Made by a program: the position numbers and the translations under genes. A stretch of DNA of 38,162 nt from Actinomycetes bacterium (GTDB lineage Bacteria; Actinomycetota; Acidimicrobiia; Acidimicrobiales; Acidimicrobiaceae), in contig JAJZCF010000001.1 of assembly GCA_021846265.1 (NCBI GenBank), positions 1 to 38,162 of the forward strand. The letters run 5' to 3'. Each line of letters begins with the position of its first letter. Position 1 is the first letter of the stretch. Shown here one piece after another: positions 36,509 through 38,162 of the stretch. The notes beneath the pieces were generated by a model. It was not told where the DNA came from. It ran no database searches and saw only the letters and a program-made list of their open reading frames with translations.

Positions 36509-37102
36509 ATGCTCGTAGTGATAAGACATGGTTCTGGACTCTCTAGCGAGCTGGGGGTAGTAGGCGGTCATCGTGGCTGCCGTGGTCTCAGCCAGAAGGG
36601 CAGACTAGAGGCTTTGGCACAGGCCGCGAAGCTAAAGGCCATGGGGGTCAAACTCGAAATCTTAGGTCAGAGCATGATTTTGCGTTCCCAAGAGACGGCG
36701 GAGATTATTGCCCCATACATCTCAGCAAAACTTATTGCACCCTCGTGCGGTATCTGCGAACTGCACCCTGGACCCTACGATGGCCAACCGGTCGGTTCGC
36801 TTCCGGAGTCCGTTGATCCCTATTCCAACCCCGATGTCCCATACCTGCCCGGAGCGGAAAGGGTCTCGGACCTCAACAAGAGGGTGAAAAGCTACCTCTC
36901 CAACCTTGCCGACTACGCAGTGGAACACGGGGTGGGGATCGTAACACACCTCGGTGTGATTAGATCGATCGCCGAAATGACCGTTGGAGTAGACCCGGAC
37001 GAAATCGTAAGGATGACTTCCCCAGCGAGTGCATGGATCTTTGGTTCCTCAAAGCTCAAAGGAGAGGGACCTCGCTTTCAGCTCCTAGGTGCTAGCAGGT
37101 GA
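36509..37102 (+). CDS. histidine phosphatase superfamily protein
   Basis: The 197-residue protein has the RHG-type core: VIRHGSG with the phosphorylated His, LRSQETAEIIA with the second Arg, and VTHLGVIRS with the second catalytic His. It resembles phosphoglycerate-mutase-like phosphatases; the substrate is unknown. The ATG start lies 12 bases after the VWA gene, so it is likely part of that operon. Its 3' end overlaps the convergent repeat-protein gene by 11 bases. Confidence 0.88.
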   Translation: MLVVIRHGSGLSSELGVVGGHRGCRGLSQKGRLEALAQAAKLKAMGVKLEILGQSMILRSQETAEIIAPYISAKLIAPSCGICELHPGPYDGQPVGSLPESVDPYSNPDVPYLPGAERVSDLNKRVKSYLSNLADYAVEHGVGIVTHLGVIRSIAEMTVGVDPDEIVRMTSPASAWIFGSSKLKGEGPRFQLLGASR

Positions 37103-38162
37103 GGTCGGTATCGTAGGTATGGCCATTGATCGTTGCCGATCCGGTTTGTACCAATACCACCTGGCCTCCGCCGAAGGAGTTAGAGGCTGAACAAGCGGTG
37201 GACGGATCCACCCCGGGCAGAGCCACCCATATTTGGGTATTCGCCGGCAGAATCGCCCCGCCGGTGATCTGTCCCCACTGTCTAGGAGTAGAGTAGACAC
37301 CTACGGCGACTCCGACGGACTTGAAGAAGTTGATCGCACCGAGTATGTCCTGATAGTCCTGGGCCTGAGCCGCAGGAGCGAGCAGGTTCGGACCCTGAGT
37401 TGTCGCTGCCCACTGCCCGCTAGTCTCCACATCGAGCCACCAGTTTGGTGAGGAGACATTCGAAGTCTGAGCGTACTGATAGGAGTACTGAGCCTGCTTG
37501 AATCCGAAGTTGTAAGCCTGGCAATTTAGGTCCGTAGCTGCGCAATTGCCCGCGGGCCCCGTCATAAATGACGGCGATCCGAAATTCGTAGGACTGTTGG
37601 TGCCGTCTGATGGCCAGTTGATAAATGCGTATAGCGATAGATTTTGACCCGCCCACTGTGCCTCTTGTGCCAGGCAAGGATTTTGGTAGCTGAAGCTCCA
37701 ACCAGTGGCCTCTACTATCGCCAGCGGAGCAGTAGGCGGAAGGGCCGAACATTGGAAGTTAGAGACGTCATAACCGGTAGCCCCGGGGGAATATGCAGTC
37801 GGAATGTTGACCGCAGCTATCCCGACGACAGGGGCCGAAACTGGGGTCCCGGCGGCTGAACCGTAGTAGGTCGCATCACCGAAGGAGAAGATTCCACCGT
37901 CGGAAGCCACCAGCCAGTAACCTAATCCGTCCTGTGAAGCAGCCATACCGACGATCGGCTTGTTCAGTGTCATCGCGCCGGTCGAGCCGTAGTACGCAGC
38001 GTCACCGAAGGAGAAGATTCCACCGTCGGAAGCGACTAACCAATAGCCCCTACCATCTGGAGTCGAGGCCATCCCGACGATCGGCTTGTTCAGTGTCATC
38101 GCGCCGGTCGAGCCGTAGTACGCAGCGTCACCGAAGGAGAAGATTCCACCGTCGGAAGCGAC
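37092..38162 (-). CDS. repeat-bearing GH25-like secreted protein (5' end missing)
   Basis: The frame runs off the right edge, so the N-terminus and signal peptide are not visible. The visible N-terminal part consists of 42-residue repeats (VGMASTPDGRGYWLVASDGG and IFSFGDAAYYGS), with two nearly full copies plus a piece of a third. The C-terminal half from GYDVSNFQCSALPP is glycoside-hydrolase-25-like. It has an Asp at the first strand and D-x-E in WWLDVETSG, the pair used by GH25 muramidases. Several Cys residues suggest export. It could be a wall hydrolase or surface protein with a repeat-built adhesive or propeller module. It is convergent with the phosphatase gene. Confidence 0.7.
   Translation of the reverse strand, partial: VASDGGIFSFGDAAYYGSTGAMTLNKPIVGMASTPDGRGYWLVASDGGIFSFGDAAYYGSTGAMTLNKPIVGMAASQDGLGYWLVASDGGIFSFGDATYYGSAAGTPVSAPVVGIAAVNIPTAYSPGATGYDVSNFQCSALPPTAPLAIVEATGWSFSYQNPCLAQEAQWAGQNLSLYAFINWPSDGTNSPTNFGSPSFMTGPAGNCAATDLNCQAYNFGFKQAQYSYQYAQTSNVSSPNWWLDVETSGQWAATTQGPNLLAPAAQAQDYQDILGAINFFKSVGVAVGVYSTPRQWGQITGGAILPANTQIWVALPGVDPSTACSASNSFGGGQVVLVQTGSATINGHTYDTDLTC
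37948..38162. repeat. 126-bp tandem repeat coding for 42-residue units
   Basis: The stretches 37948-38036 and 38074-38162 are identical over 89 bases with a period of 126 bases. A more diverged copy lies at about 37850-37920. Because the repeat reaches the window edge, more copies are likely beyond it. Near-identity at the DNA level suggests recent duplication or gene conversion. Confidence 0.9.

Overview
The window looks like a chromosomal piece of a moderate-GC actinobacterium, most plausibly of the class Acidimicrobiia. The inference rests on three points. First, the gene order tig-clpP-clpX-folC-ndk-mreB-mreC-mreD-pbp2-RNase E/G-rplU-rpmA-obg-proB-proA follows the actinobacterial (Streptomyces-like) arrangement. 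Second, GTG and TTG starts are frequent. Third, the right end carries a surface protein with 42-residue repeats containing GYWLVASDGGIFSFGDA, a repeat type I associate with Acidimicrobiia. No species call is possible from the sequence alone.

Left part (1-3515): a Ser/Asn-rich small protein, an M20 metallopeptidase, a five-helix DUF4405/cytochrome b-like membrane protein, a MoaD-like sulfur carrier and a likely 52-residue small protein.

Accessory strip (3516-6600): tRNA-Lys(TTT) is followed directly by a frameshifted tyrosine integrase. Then come a secreted DUF4232-like protein, an IS3-family transposase fragment, an intact-looking MazEF-type toxin-antitoxin pair with a probably leaderless promoter, and a broken serine recombinase. 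This reads as the eroded remains of integrated elements in which the toxin-antitoxin pair survived.

Middle (6600-15250): an orphan GAF histidine kinase, a GalT-like nucleotidyltransferase, an SDR dehydrogenase, a DsbA/FrnE-like protein, a 705-base gap with several hairpins, a minus-strand operon (RecB-like nuclease, PAP2 phosphatase, Nudix hydrolase), an alpha/beta hydrolase, a DedA protein, and tRNA-Pro(TGG) plus tRNA-Gly(TCC).

Sulfur/metal switch (15890-16960): a CsoR/CstR-family repressor with Gln at the copper-ligand His position converges on a single-domain rhodanese. Each gene is preceded by a CsoR-type palindrome. This suggests a persulfide-responsive detoxification module.

Core cluster (17200-36500): an unlisted 59-residue ORF abuts trigger factor, followed by proteolysis (ClpP, ClpX), folate (FolC), nucleotide (Ndk), cell-shape (MreBCD, PBP2), RNA decay (RNase E/G), ribosome (L21, L27, Obg) and proline synthesis (ProB, ProA) genes. 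ProA overlaps a MoxR AAA+ ATPase, followed by a CoxE-like VWA protein and a histidine phosphatase. rodA, valS and a second clpP are not at their usual actinobacterial places. The right edge holds a truncated, convergent gene for a repeat-bearing GH25-like secreted protein.
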